A stretch of DNA of 64,000 nucleotides from the NCBI GenBank assembly GCA_009746045.1, contig RPFO01000338.1:62001-126000 (forward strand), given 5' to 3'. The translations under genes were made by a program, and so were the position numbers. This document shows, piece after piece, positions 47,970-58,868 of this stretch (position 1 is the stretch's first letter; every line of letters begins with the position of its first letter). The notes under the pieces were generated by a model that did no database searches, was not told the DNA's origin, and worked only from the letters and a program-made list of their open reading frames with translations. Origin of the DNA: Mesostigma viride. Taxonomy: Eukaryota > Streptophyta > Mesostigmatophyceae > Mesostigmatales > Mesostigmataceae.

Positions 47970-49483
47970 GTTCTCCTCTGATGTTTGAGGCCTGGAGGCT
48001 AGCATTTGCCAAGGCCCTAGAGGAGTGGTTGCAGTTTGACTGCTGTCAGCCTGTGAATGAAGTTCCTCCATACAGTACACGGTTGAAGCTCAGATTCGTC
48101 ATCAAGCGGAAGGAGGTGGAGGGGGTGTCTGTTCCCCATGTGCGTCCAGTTCTTAATGAATACCGTGGTACTGGGGATCTTCTGGGCGAGGAGTTGTATA
48201 CACCTGGGATGCTACATGATACATGGCGTATTTTATTGTGCCTGTATGTCGGTATGCTGAACCAGGGTGCTGATATGTCTTCAGTTCTGCTAGATTTCAA
48301 GAGAGCATTTCTGAAGGGTGATCCCAGTGTGGCTCAGCAGGTGTGGCATTGTGAAACTCCATTTCATGTGCCAGTTCCTGTAGCCTGGCAGGCAGAGCTC
48401 CAGTCTAGCTACCTGCTGATTCTGAAGGGTCTAGAAGGTCTCAGGTCCAGTCCCATCATTTGGAGGCTCACCTTGGAAGACTTCTTGACTAAGCACTGTG
48501 GGTTGAAGGTGTCATCTGTGGACCCATGTTTATTGCTGGGTAGGTGGCATGATTTACCTGTGTATGCTAGCCTGCATGGTGATGACTTGCACTTGATTGC
48601 TCCCACTAAGTGGTTGAGTCAGTTTGTGCCCATCATTAATGATGCATTTCCTTTGGGAAAAGAATTGTGGCAGAAGCCTGGAGAGGCTGTCACGTTCTGT
48701 GGAATGCAGGCTACATTGGTTCAGGAGGGGAGTCAGTGGCTGATTAAGCTGCAGGCGGGCAATGACTACAAGAGTACCATTCTTCAATCTGTTCCAGAGG
48801 TCATGACGTCATCCATTGCACCTGAGCTGAAAGGCAAGTTGGCCTGGTATGGCAGCATTTGTGGGCCTGACATGATGGTCCATAGCAGATCCCCTGATGA
48901 TGTGCTAATTCTGGAGGAGCCTTCCCAGATTATTGCACATGTTAACAAGTCTCCTGGTATTACTTTAGCTGGGATTGATTTGTCTTTGCCATTTTCCTTG
49001 GATATCTATGTTGATAGCTCCATGGATAGCAGGCAAGTTTCTAAGGTCAGAGGCAGGTCAGCTGGCTTGTTTGTGCTTCAGCAACATAGGCCTAGTCTTG
49101 TGGCCTGGTACAGTCGTCTTCAAAGAAGGGTTGCTGTGAGTTCAGATGTCTCTGAGTGCAGAGCCATTTGTGAAGGGATTCAGTCTAGTTTGTACATCAA
49201 GGAGCTGTTGCTAGCTATGGCTTCAGTGACTCCTCATACTCTTCAGCTGGAAACCTTGATCCTTTCAGATAACATGGGTATGGTCCAGTTTGTGCACAAG
49301 CAGTTGGCCAGAAGCAGAGATCTGGATTATCTCCTGTTGAAGGAGTTGGCAGGTCTGGTGGATATTCAACATCTTCCAGGTTCTGAGAATCCTGCTGATG
49401 CCTTGACCAAGTTGCCTCACAAGTCTGCTGAGCAATATAAGCTAGCTTCTTTACAAACTGATGAGCTCCTCTGTGTGAGTTGA
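47966..49483 (+). CDS. V reverse transcriptase and RNase H (open frame)
   Basis: Open frame of 505 residues. 'LKLRFVIKRKEVEG', 'HVRPVLNEYRGTG', the first catalytic Asp in 'LLDFKRAFLKGD' (48292) and the second box 'SLHGDDLHLIAP' (48575-48586), with His where Tyr/Phe is usual. RNase H: 'YVDSSMDSRQVSKVRGRS', 'VAVSSDVSECRAICEGI', 'ENPADALTKLPHK'. It is intact apart from the upstream frameshift. The ATG at 47966 lies inside the conserved pol reading (LVQEMSSP), so translation normally continues from integrase rather than starting here. Confidence 0.85.
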   Translation: MSSPLMFEAWRLAFAKALEEWLQFDCCQPVNEVPPYSTRLKLRFVIKRKEVEGVSVPHVRPVLNEYRGTGDLLGEELYTPGMLHDTWRILLCLYVGMLNQGADMSSVLLDFKRAFLKGDPSVAQQVWHCETPFHVPVPVAWQAELQSSYLLILKGLEGLRSSPIIWRLTLEDFLTKHCGLKVSSVDPCLLLGRWHDLPVYASLHGDDLHLIAPTKWLSQFVPIINDAFPLGKELWQKPGEAVTFCGMQATLVQEGSQWLIKLQAGNDYKSTILQSVPEVMTSSIAPELKGKLAWYGSICGPDMMVHSRSPDDVLILEEPSQIIAHVNKSPGITLAGIDLSLPFSLDIYVDSSMDSRQVSKVRGRSAGLFVLQQHRPSLVAWYSRLQRRVAVSSDVSECRAICEGIQSSLYIKELLLAMASVTPHTLQLETLILSDNMGMVQFVHKQLARSRDLDYLLLKELAGLVDIQHLPGSENPADALTKLPHKSAEQYKLASLQTDELLCVS

Positions 49484-49713
49484 GCAATTCCAGTTGGAGC
49501 TTTGAGCTTGGTGACTGGTTGGGTGAGAAGAGCTAACATTGAGCTGGGCTCTGTTATGCTGAGAGCTGTGATGCTCTGAGGGCAGTAATGCTCTGTGTAC
49601 ATATGTGTATAATACTGTATTCTATGTAATGCTCATGCAGTCATGGAGCATGATGTTGGTTGGGGGTTTGTCCTCAGTTTGAGGTTTGTCTCAACCAAAG
49701 GGATTTTATAGGG

Positions 49714-49730
49714 CAGGGTTCGATTCCCTG
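49714..49730 (+). promoter_or_regulatory. tRNA T-arm-like hairpin in V 3' UTR
   Basis: CAGGG-TTCGATT-CCCTG is a perfect 5-bp stem with a 7-base T-loop sequence. The following about 80 bases (ggcggattttcccggattggctgacc...ggtggcgacaggtcccc) are also shared with Z (54595-54672, opposite strand). Confidence 0.7.
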
Positions 49731-50189
49731 GGGCTGCTTAGGCGGATTTTCCCGGATTGGCTGACCCATCAACCTTGCTGGTGAGGTGGCGACAGGTCCC
49801 CCTAGTTTTGTCCCAGACAGAGGAAGGTAGTTTGTCATGTGCTTAATATATTTTGTGATGTGCTATTTCTCAGTCCATGATGGTGGGCGCCAGTTCTGAT
49901 AACTATCAATGTCTACCTGATAAGGTCTTGTGGGTAACTTGTGGGGTTCCAATCAGGAGCCATTATGGTGGTGATTCCATTTTAATCATTATTCTGGTTA
50001 GCCACAAGCTGCTACTCCAAACACTTGGCTTTCTACTTCCAGTGGATAGGGAATTCATTGTAATTCGTCATGGCTGAGATGTGTTGTGATCTGGTGCTTG
50101 ATTAATCCCGAGCAGAGACTACAGAGAGCTGGGAGGGATGTCAAGTGCTATGCATGTTGTTTCTATATATGTGTTGCCAAGCCTAACAG

Positions 50190-50261
50190 CTCTAAAAGAA
50201 AGAAAGGGCTGGAGTTAATATGGCTGTTATGTCCAAGCTCTAAAAGAGAAGAAAGGGCTGG
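50190..50261 (+). repeat. Duplicated polypurine tract and LTR start in V
   Basis: ctctaaaagaaagaaagggctggAGTTAATAtgg (about 50190-50223) is repeated as ctctaaaagagaagaaagggctggAGTTAATAttgcc (50238-50270). Only the second leads into the full LTR. This looks like a misprimed or slipped plus-strand start that was kept. Confidence 0.7.
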
Positions 50262-50889
50262 AGTTAATATTGCCTGGCAAGCAATATTATTCTACTAAGC
50301 TACTTGGCTTGTAGAGATTCTACTTCCGGTTACTACAATCCAGAAACGGGTTCATTCTGATGAGTATTGCTCGAGATGTGAGCAAGATACTGTTCTACTA
50401 CATTCTACTTGGATTCGGTGATTCTACGGTGGTTCTTCAAGTGACGCGTGGCATACGGCGTCTTGTCACAGTGTACGATAGGACATTTAGTCTCCGACAC
50501 TGCGGTCTATTCAATGCTATTGATTAGACGTAACAAATAGTGACAGGACTTGTGCGACAGGACACTGATGTGACTATTTATGGATAACGAGTCGAGATCT
50601 GCTGGTCCAGAGTGAAGGACAGCAATATTGTGAGATGATCTGTCCTATCAGTCATCTGGATGTGACTGTGTCACAATTAGTATATAACGAGCAGGACGCT
50701 GCCACTTGGTAGCACCACTTTCCCTGCACCTGTGTCCTCGCACCTTCGGCGACCGTTCTCACGTGCCTCGTGCATTCTGTGCTGGTAGCCATAACCAGCA
50801 ACGTAAACCTATTGATTAATATAACTACTTCCTCTGTAGATATTAATCAGTGCAGGCTGAACCACAGTTCAGCCACAGCTTCTTTAACT
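50262..50889 (+). repeat. 3' LTR of V, 628 bp
   Basis: Same sequence as the 5' LTR except for the two substitutions noted for element V. It is followed by the GAAGG duplication. Confidence 0.92.
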
Positions 50890-51133
50890 GAAGGGAAGCG
50901 GTGGAAATAGTGCTTTTCATCGCATTGATTTTGTCCTTCAAGCGTAGGATGCGAGCCTGCCGCTTGCTCGGGGTATTCGGGGTTGGGGCTGATTGCACAA
51001 CGCCGAGGCGTATAGGTACAAACGTGTAATCTAGCAAACGTTGGGTTTTACGAATCTGACAGTTGACAGATGAGGTTGTAGCCCGAAATACCGGCACCAC
51101 CATGGCTTTCACCCGACGGTTAGGTCGAGGCAT
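50890..51133 (-). pseudogene. LINE-G ORF2 N-terminus
   Basis: ATG at 51133 on the minus strand: 'MPRPNRRVKAMVVPVFRA', then 'RQARILRLKDKINAMKST'. The frame runs across the V insertion site into the endonuclease start at about 43870. It lies about 50-80 bases 3' of the ORF1 end. Confidence 0.6.
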
Positions 51134-51179
51134 GGTCTAGTGGAACGGGACTCAGTTTAGAGGCTGTCCCCGAAGCCTG

Positions 51180-52402
51180 TTAGCCGCGAGCCGACGAGGA
51201 AGGTTGTCTACCTACGGACACCACCGGAGGCAGCACAGTGTCCTGCTAGACACCTCACGAGACTCCGCTCCGGGGGTGTTAATCTGAACACCTTTAAGCT
51301 GTTTCCCATCAAAGAATGCTGCGAAGGAGCCATCCTGAAGCAGACGCAGCTTAATGCGCTTACCCGGGGTCTCGAACTGCTTGGTCTCCTGGATGAGGGT
51401 GCTGTTCCACACGTACGCGCTCCTCGCCTTCAGTTGAGCCGGCGTGTAGTCCTCGTCGATCGAGGCTGAAGTCACCGCGCTGGAGCAGACGACGTGCTCC
51501 CAGCACGAGGCGTTTGTCGTGCATGGAGGCCATGGTGACGACGACCAGGCCCAGAGGGCCTGGCAGCCGAATGGCACGTTCAATGGCAACACGGTTCTGG
51601 AGCTGCAGCTTCCCCAGAAACGCTGGGCCGCGCAGCTCCTCGGCAAGGGAGTGTGCTGTCTCATGTGCTGTCGCGCCTTTCGGAAAGCTTTTGATTACCA
51701 TATTGTGTTGGCGTTGCTGCACTGCATTCTGGGTCACCGCAGCGGTAGCTGCAGACTTGGCCGCCTGTTGAACGATGGTAGTCAACTGCTTGCCGGTGAC
51801 ATCGGCAAACGTGGTAGTTTTGGCAGGGGCTGCCATGGCTTTCTTCATCTCCAGCATCGTCTCCTTCATGCAGGACCTTAATGTCGTCCTGCACGGTCGT
51901 AAAAGACTGTGCGAGGTCCTGCAGCGGCACGGTAATATCGGTCGCGGGGGCTGGCCTGGCGATGGACGTCGCCGGCAGCTCGACAAGTTCAGGGCAGCAC
52001 GAAAAAAGACAGGCAAGCCGACGCTGACGCGTATCGATCCCAACCAGACCACTCATCCGAAGGAGCGTCCATAACCTGGCCGGTGTAAGGTTGGCGAATC
52101 GGGGCGTTGTTGTTGTCGATCGCGGAGCTTCAGCACGCTGGTTACGGCGGCGTCGTTGTAGTCGAGTAAGAAGGTAGCGATGTTTGCCAGGCTCAGACGC
52201 TGGCCTGGCATGTAGAATGATGAGGCCGAATGGAGTCCGGCAAGGAGGTTTCAGTATCTATCGGAGTTGCTTCCGAAGTCTTGGGCCGCTTGTGAGCGGC
52301 GTTCTCGGCGGCGACATTGCTGTCGTTGGCGATTTTGTTTGCAGCAAGCTGGGCATCAATAGACTCGGCGACAGGAGCTGAAGACGATGCGGGGGCCTCC
52401 AT
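51180..52402 (-). pseudogene. LINE-G ORF1 protein relic
   Basis: Start ATG at 52402 ('MEAPASSSAPVAESIDAQLA'). After frame changes near 52190 and 51500 the RRM-like core ('NMVIKSFPKGATAHETAHSL', 'GLVVVTMASMHDKRLV') and C-terminal domain ('DEDYTPAQLKARSAYVW', 'LRLLQDGSFAAFFDGKQL') can be read. It resembles the D element ORF1 in layout, with about 30 percent or less identity by eye. Confidence 0.7.
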
Positions 52403-52552
52403 ATGACCATATCTACGTTTTAATATCCATATCTACGGTTAATAGCACCTAGGCGATGGCAGGGGGCGCAGGCACACGGCTCACGTGCGTGGTGCCGCCA
52501 TAACGTGCAGAAAAATAGCGATATCTGCTGGGCAGGCCGCTGGCGATAACTT
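52403..52552 (-). other. LINE-G 5' untranslated leader
   Basis: Non-coding segment between the ORF1 ATG and the target duplication at 52553-52561. It contains two copies of CATATCTACG (52408-52433). Confidence 0.5.
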
Positions 52553-52639
52553 GCCTGTCATGGGGGGTTCATGCCATGTATACATCGTGGATTGGCCGCC
52601 AACATGCCAGGGCAGCTGTTGGGGCAAGGCGCCAGCCTG

Positions 52640-52800
52640 GCACTGATCTCCTAATTAATTAATTAATGAAAATTAATTAATTATGTGTGAGCATACCTCC
52701 GTGGGGAGGCTATATGTAACACATGTGTATATCCCTGAGAAGGGGTATATGGTTTTTAATTAATACATTCTGAGCGATCGACAACCTGCAGGTGTTGGGT
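52640..52800 (-). repeat. Short retroposon 3' end, family 2
   Basis: Minus-strand copy: GCTCAGAATGTATTAATT...CATATACCCC...GCCTCCCCACGGAGG...TTAATTAATTAATTTTCATTAATTAATTAATTAG tail. See 9568-9700 and 28105-28245. Confidence 0.6.
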
Positions 52801-52859
52801 TATAACGGCCACCTACTCTGAGTGCTTGTACAAGGCGCACCTGCACCATGCCACGTATT

Positions 52860-53427
52860 CAGCAGCTAGATTAACGTCATCGCTCAAGTGAGTGAACTTC
52901 GACATTGCGGAAGGTCCACGAGAATTCCGAGAAGCTTGCACATGCGTTTGAGAGCAAAATCCTTGGTCGCATGGGCCTTCTTGGTGAGATCAAGCTGGTC
53001 ACCCACCGCCTCCCCGGGGGAAGGCAGGGGCGCCCCCGCTTCTTCTCATCTTGAAGAGCCCATAGGACAAGATTTCGTTTCTCAGACGCCGCAAGCGGCT
53101 CGAGAAGACTCCCTTCACCTTGGACGACGACTTGACCCTGGCGCAGCAACAACGGCGACGGGAGCTAGATGGCCGACCTACCTCCACTATAGCTCCGGCA
53201 GACCACAGCGGGGTCCAAGCCGGTGTACTGGATTAAGGGGGCGACCATCTACGTCGGCCACAAGCCCTGCATGGCAAGCGACCCCCGCGGCCCCCGCACC
53301 TCCCTAGACGCCCCAGCTTAGGGGAATACAGCAGTAGTAGTGTAGAATAGTCAGGCCTAGCCGTGGCCCTCGGTTCTGGACACCCGAGTGTTCAACACGC
53401 CCACGGTGTGCTCTGACCACCGGTTGG
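52860..53427 (+). pseudogene. LINE relic E: ORF1 fragment joined to endonuclease end
   Basis: Plus strand, in shifting frames: 'ILGRMGLLGEIKLVTHRLP', 'RRRKRLEKTPFTLDDDLT' and 'KPVYWIKGATIYVGHKP' match the D-type ORF1. About 45 bases later 'VLDTRVFNTPTVCSDHRL' (53366-53425) matches the LINE-G endonuclease C-terminus. Most of the endonuclease is missing between them. The relic is cut by the Z LTR at 53428. Confidence 0.7.
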
Positions 53428-54130
53428 AGTTAACGTTTCTAAAACGCAATGTATAAGGATATGGTTGCAATGCAGCAATGTGTGAATGTGGTTGGAACGG
53501 AGCTTTGTTAAAATTGGATAATGTTACAGCGCTCACACACTTGAGGCTTGTACGCGAGTTTGCCAAGTCAAGGCAACACACGTGAGGCGGGCTTGCAAGA
53601 GAACTGCCCAATTGGCACTGGCCTATTCTTTATATACTTGTGCACTGCGCTTTGCTAGTCCTGAGCAGCCTAGGAGGCCTGCTCAGTAATAACACTCCCG
53701 GTACAGTATTCACTACCTGCATGTACAGCGCCCAGTTCCTATATACAGTAGGTCGGTCATACAGGTACAGTGACCACAGAGCACAGTCCACAGTGACTAT
53801 TGCCTCTGCACCTAGAAATCCAGGACTAAGCCTGCGGTACCAACAGACCACAGGTTAAGGTTCCTATTTCCTGCGTACGACGTATTAATCCAATACCGTC
53901 GTAGGTTCAGCACCTAATTCCTGTCAGCCCAGGAATTACTGTCGACCCCATATGTCGTCGGCAAATATTCACGTCCGACTTAGAAGAACAGCCGGCTCAC
54001 GCTCGCGCGCGACCGGGCAGTCGGAACGCCATAACTTTCTTGATACTTGTCGGAATGAACTCGTTCCGGTGCCGCTGGAATCGCAGAGATATGCCGAATC
54101 AGGAACACGCCAATGCGCTTGGCGTTAACT
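53428..54130 (-). repeat. 3' LTR of Z, about 703 bp
   Basis: Both ends carry AGTTAACG in inverted orientation (53428 and 54130). Sequence beyond the termini is not obviously alike to the X or V LTRs, so Z is a different family within the lineage. Confidence 0.7.
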
Positions 54131-54673
54131 CCAATCCTTTCTTTTCTTGAGCTGTAGCAGCTCACACAAGTCTACATACAAACACACACAATGGGTACTG
54201 GACATCCTCCCCGACTACAAGTCACAACCCGCTGGGCATGACAGTCAGCTTGGATTCCTTATTATATGTACATAGCACCCATACTGGTTCAGGAGCACAA
54301 ACAAATGACAATGAGTTCCTATCCCTTCCCGGGAGGCTCGCTGTGTTACCCATGTACAAGAGGTTGGCCAACTGTGGCAGCCCATAGGTGTTCAGTGAAG
54401 AACTTGAGAAGTATGTACAACCTTCAGGACCTTAGGCGAAACCCCACAGTCATCACCCACAACAGCTCATCAGAAAACATTGCTGACCCCCAGACGGGAG
54501 TCGGCGCCGGTCTGCTGCCCCTTATCGAACCAGACACCACATCTAGGCGAAGCACATGCAAAACACAAGCTCCTATACTCATTCCAACCGTGGAAAATCA
54601 GGGGACCTGTCGCCACCTCACCAGCATGGTGGATGGGTCAGCCAGTCCGTGAAACTCCGCCTTAAGACGGCAC

Positions 54674-54690
54674 CAGGGAATCGAACCCCG
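54674..54690 (-). promoter_or_regulatory. tRNA T-arm-like hairpin in Z 3' UTR
   Basis: Minus strand CGGGG-TTCGATT-CCCTG, the same motif and same relative place (between RNase H and polypurine tract) as in X and V. The neighbouring 54595-54672 segment is also conserved with V. Confidence 0.65.
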
Positions 54691-54892
54691 CCCACAAACC
54701 ACAGATCTGGGGAAACCTCAGACTGAGATGAAAACCCCAGATAGACATCTCTCCATCAGAGACAATGTCAGACATTCCCACACCAGAGACATGTCTCACC
54801 CCTCAAGATGTGCTCAGGATTATGTACAATCAAGCTCTCAGCCTGATATCCAGAGACTTTAGCACCCAGCTCTCAGCTTTTAGTAGACAGAT

Positions 54893-55870
54893 ATAGACCG
54901 ACTTGACAGTCAGCATTCATGAGCTTCCTCAGTACCTTGTACTGGGCTGGGGCCTTATGCAGCAGCTTGGTCAATGCATCAGCAGGGTTCTCCTCGCCAG
55001 GGATATGCTTCAAGTCAACCAAACTGGCCAACTCCTTCAGCAACAAGTAATCCAGGTCCCGGCTTCTGGCCAGCTGCTTGTGAACAAACTGGACCATACC
55101 CATGCTGTCTGTTAGCAACAACGTCTCCATCTGCAAGGTCCAAGGGGTAACTGACGCCAGCTCCAGCATTAACTCCTTTATGTACATGCAAGCTGGACTG
55201 GATCCCCTCGCATATGGCCCTGCATTCTGCCACATCTGAACTGATACAGACCCTCTTCTGCAGTCTGCTGTACCAGCTGAACAAACTTGCCCTGCTCTGA
55301 TAAAAAGCAAACAGAGCAGCAGATCTCCCCCTAGGACCTAAGTTGGTAACCTGGCGAGCATCCATGGAACTGTCAACAAAGATCTCCAAGGTGATAGGCT
55401 GGGCAAAGTCAATCCCAGACAAAATCAGATCAGGGGTACTCTCCACCAATCAATCGGGCTATGACTCGAGGCTTCTCATCCTCAAGCACATCATCAGGCA
55501 TTCTGCTATGGACCATCAAAGACGGACCACAGATGCTGGCAAACCAGGCCCACATGCCTCTCAACTCAGGTCCTGCAGCCTGGGTGATCTTCTCTGGCAA
55601 GGCCTTCACAATGGTCTGTTTATAATCTCCTCCAGCCTGAAGCCTGATACTCCACTCCCCATCCCTCCTGAACAGGGTAGCCTGCATTCCACAACAGAAC
55701 ACTACAGGCTTGTTGGGCTCCTGCCACAGCTCCTTGCCCAGTGAAAACTTGCCACTGATGACAGGAATAAACTTCTTCAGCCAGGTCGTGGGGGCTAGCA
55801 AATGCAGATCATCTCCATGCAAACTAGCATACACTGGCAGACCCTCCCATTGGGCCAGCTAGCAGCAAAC
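54893..55870 (-). pseudogene. Z RT C-terminal part and RNase H
   Basis: Minus strand 'YASLHGDDLHLLAPTTW' (HGDD at 55808-55819) and 'LRGMWAWFASICGPSLMV'. After a frame change near 55440: 'FVDSSMDARQVTNLG', 'CISSDVAECRAICEGI', 'LDYLLLKELASL', 'NPADALTK'. Three frames are needed. Confidence 0.8.
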
Positions 55871-55902
55871 AGGGATCAACTGAAGACACTCTCAAGCCAC
55901 AC

Positions 55903-57968
55903 TCACTGATCAGAGCTTCCTGCAGCGTGAGTCTCCAGATGATTGGGCTCGACCTGAGTCCTTCCACTGAGGCCCTTCAGAATAACCAGGAAATGTTGAT
56001 GCAGCTCCAGCTTCCAGATAGCAGGCACCTCAACACAGTAAGGCTCATCCTGCTTCCATACCCTCCTGGCCACTTCTGGATCAGATTTTAAAAATGCCCT
56101 CTTGAAGTCCAGCAGCACTGATGACATAGCTGCTCCCCTGTTCAGCAACCCCACGTAGAGACATAGCAAAATTCTCCATGTGTCGTGTAACATCCCTGGA
56201 GTGTACAGCTCCTCTCCTGGCAGACTCCCCGTGCCGTGATACTCATTCAAGACAGGCCTGACATGGGGCACTGATACCTCATCCACAACCTTCCTCTTCA
56301 GCACAAATCTCAAAGCAAGCTTCCTTGATGCTGGGGGACGCCTGTCTGTTGGTGCAGCACACTCAAACTGCAACCACTCCTCCAATGCCTTGGAGAAGGC
56401 GAGCTTCCAAGCCTCAAACAAAGTAGGCGAGCTCATCTCTTGGACTAGCTGGTCATATGTCAAAGGAGAGTGTGCAGCAAGGCTCCTGTGAGTTATGCCA
56501 ATACTGCTGGGGTGCAACACAGCTGGAATCACCAAACTGGCTGCTGGGGGCACCTCCCCTTCATCCCATTTTACACCCTTGACCGGCTTGGCCCTGCAGC
56601 TGATTGGAAATGTTGTCCTGAAATTTTCTAGGGGATTCATCCCCCAGCCATCTCTTCTCAGAGCTGTAGCTCTGATAGAAATCCCAGGATTGCCCAGAAA
56701 ATTCTGACCCAAAATCACAGGGCCATCATAGTCCTCTAGGACAAGGAAGGTCACATCCACACCCATGACAGGGGATGCAGTAACCTCTCCCAACACCCTT
56801 AGATGCGTCCTACCACTGAAATCAGACACCCAGGGGCAACTTGGTTCTCCGACCAGCAGTTCTCCTGTATGCTGAGGTCCCATGACAGAAACCTGTGCAT
56901 TGGTATCTATTTCCATGGCAGCTACCTCAGGATCATCCAACTGGACAAGCTTGGACACCTTAGACTCCTTTTTGGCTCTTTGCAAAGCCTGTACAATATC
57001 TGATAGACGCACACCCCTAGGCCTGGTGTCGGGCCGTTCCGGAGGTGCAGCCTGTCCGCCTGCTTGCCCAACCACTTTATGTGAAGGTACCCCAGGGGCC
57101 GGGCCAGGGTCACCCTGAGGGCTCGATACAGCTGTAGCACCCTGATCAGGAAGTTCCACGTCACCCCCGCCTTGTACACCAACGGGCACCTGGAAGAGGC
57201 CTCCTTGATTACCTCCCCTTACACGGGGACGGATCTTTGACCAGGACAGACGGTGCACTGCTTGGGAGCCATCAATGGCCACCCAGCACTTATGGCCAGC
57301 GGCTTCTACTCGGGTCACCACCCCATCATGCCAGCTGCCACGTTTCCCTGGAAAGCTTGGCTCCTTCCACACAACAACCTGTTGTCCAACGTTAGGTTCT
57401 ATAGGACACTCCAGCCCTTGTCTTTCTGCCTCAGCTTGAGGAACTTGGCCTCTAGCTTCTCCTTCCATGCCTGCTCAGCATCAGCTGGCAGCATCCTGGT
57501 GTGCAGCATAAGAGGATTGATGGCAATGTCACCAAAGAACACTGAAGTCCTGAGGTTCAGCCTATCCTCCACAGAACGTAGCCATGCAGATGTCACAATG
57601 GCAGATGACGTCCTTGGAATCCTCTCCACCAGCAGCACAGTCTTGATCTCTTGGATGGCTCTCTCCACAACCCCTTTCTGGCCGTGGCTCTCCCTGGGTG
57701 TAATCAGCAACTCTGGAAATTCTGGCAGGTTCTCACAGCACTCAAACTGAATGTCACACTGCAGCAACTCCAACCCAGCTAGGGTACCTGCTCCTTGTCA
57801 ACTTCAGAGCAGCAATTAAGGTAGGCTTCTCCAAGTCAGGCAGGATCTCTAGGGTCTTGTACTTGGTATATCTGTCCACTGCCACCAGCAGCTTCAAACC
57901 CCTGATTCTCTGAATATCTACCTGCACATGGCCTGGCTGCAAAATAGGAGACCTGGCATGAGACTGCT
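55903..57968 (-). pseudogene. Z integrase core, retropepsin-like domain and RT N-terminal part
   Basis: Minus strand from 57968: 'HVQVDIQRIRG' and 'VDRYTKYKTLEIL'. After a frameshift near 57775: 'CDIQFECC', 'GVVERAIQEIK', 'WKEPSFPGKRGSWHDGVV'. Then 'AAMEIDTNAQVSVMG' (Asp-Thr-Asn, 56899-56907), 'GPVILGQNFL' and RT blocks 'LALRFVLKRKVVDE' and 'VLLDFKRAFLKSD'. The order integrase, protease-like, RT is seen here in one open frame of about 520 codons (57468-55903), so it is not an assembly of fragments. Confidence 0.85.
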
Positions 57969-58785
57969 TGTTAGGGATATAATATCCACCTGGCCACAAT
58001 GTATCCCAGCCTGATTTATTTCTTGTTGGATTTATTCCATATGGATTGGGAATTCGATAGCGTTGATAAGCTAGATGGATTGGGCTCAATGAGCTGATCA
58101 ATATTCATGTGCCATAGTCCTATACTTGGACATGGATGACTTGTAACCTGAGTCAGCCTAGTAGCATCACGTATTGGATTGACAAGTGGTGCTATGGCCT
58201 AGTGGACAAGTGTTTGGTCCATGAGCTGACAAGTGTTGAAAGCTCATGATGACACATGTTATGACTTACATGATGACAAGTGGGTAGACTCATTGCATGA
58301 CACTTGTCACTCCAAGGAGAAGAGATGTGTCACTTTATTAATCATGTTATGTGGCACACTATTATGTAGACACTTGGCATCTAGCTATTATGCCAGCTCA
58401 TTGGATCATGTCTAGAATGTTCTAGGAATGTTCTAAGAATATGCCAGGAATATTCCTGGAATATACTGAGAATATGCTGGGAATATGCTAGGAATATGCT
58501 AGGATGTTTCTACAAGCTTCTGTGATGATGTCATTGCTGATGTCATCCTTCCTAGCCTAAAAGGTATAAAAGGAAACTGCCCCCTAAGGGCAGGTACCTC
58601 CATTTCACCTCCATCAACCTCCATTCAAGCTCTTCTCCAACTATTATATTCTAATAAAGCCATTTATTCTTCCACGTAAATTGTCTTCAACCTCTCTTTC
58701 TTTCAGCACCTGCAAGGTGTGTGGGTAGCAAGGCCAAGCACAAGGCATTGTGTAAAACCCATTAGTTCCTCTCCCAATCCAAACA
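57969..58785 (+). repeat. 5' LTR of W
   Basis: TATA box TATAAAA at 58565-58571, AATAAA at about 58653 and a run of GGAATATGCTA-like units (58425-58505). These fit U3 repeats, promoter and poly(A) signal. Confidence 0.9.
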
Positions 58786-58868
58786 TGGTATCGGAGGTTT
58801 GTTACTGAGGAACAAGAAGACCACTGTGAACCCAGAGACATCCAGTTCCATTGGCGACTGAAGACACC

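Larger units (their letters stand above)
43956..50889 (+). mobile_element. Copia element V: complete, young LTR retrotransposon
   Basis: It is bounded by GAAGG duplications (43951-43955, 50890-50894). The LTRs (43956-44583, 50262-50889) are 628 bp each, begin AGTTAATA and end TTTAACT, and differ at only two sites that I see (G/C in cggcgac.gttc, C/T in gattaa.ataac). Pol is nearly intact (46400-49483). Gag is badly decayed. It belongs to the same lineage as X and Z and is inserted in LINE-G. Confidence 0.9.
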
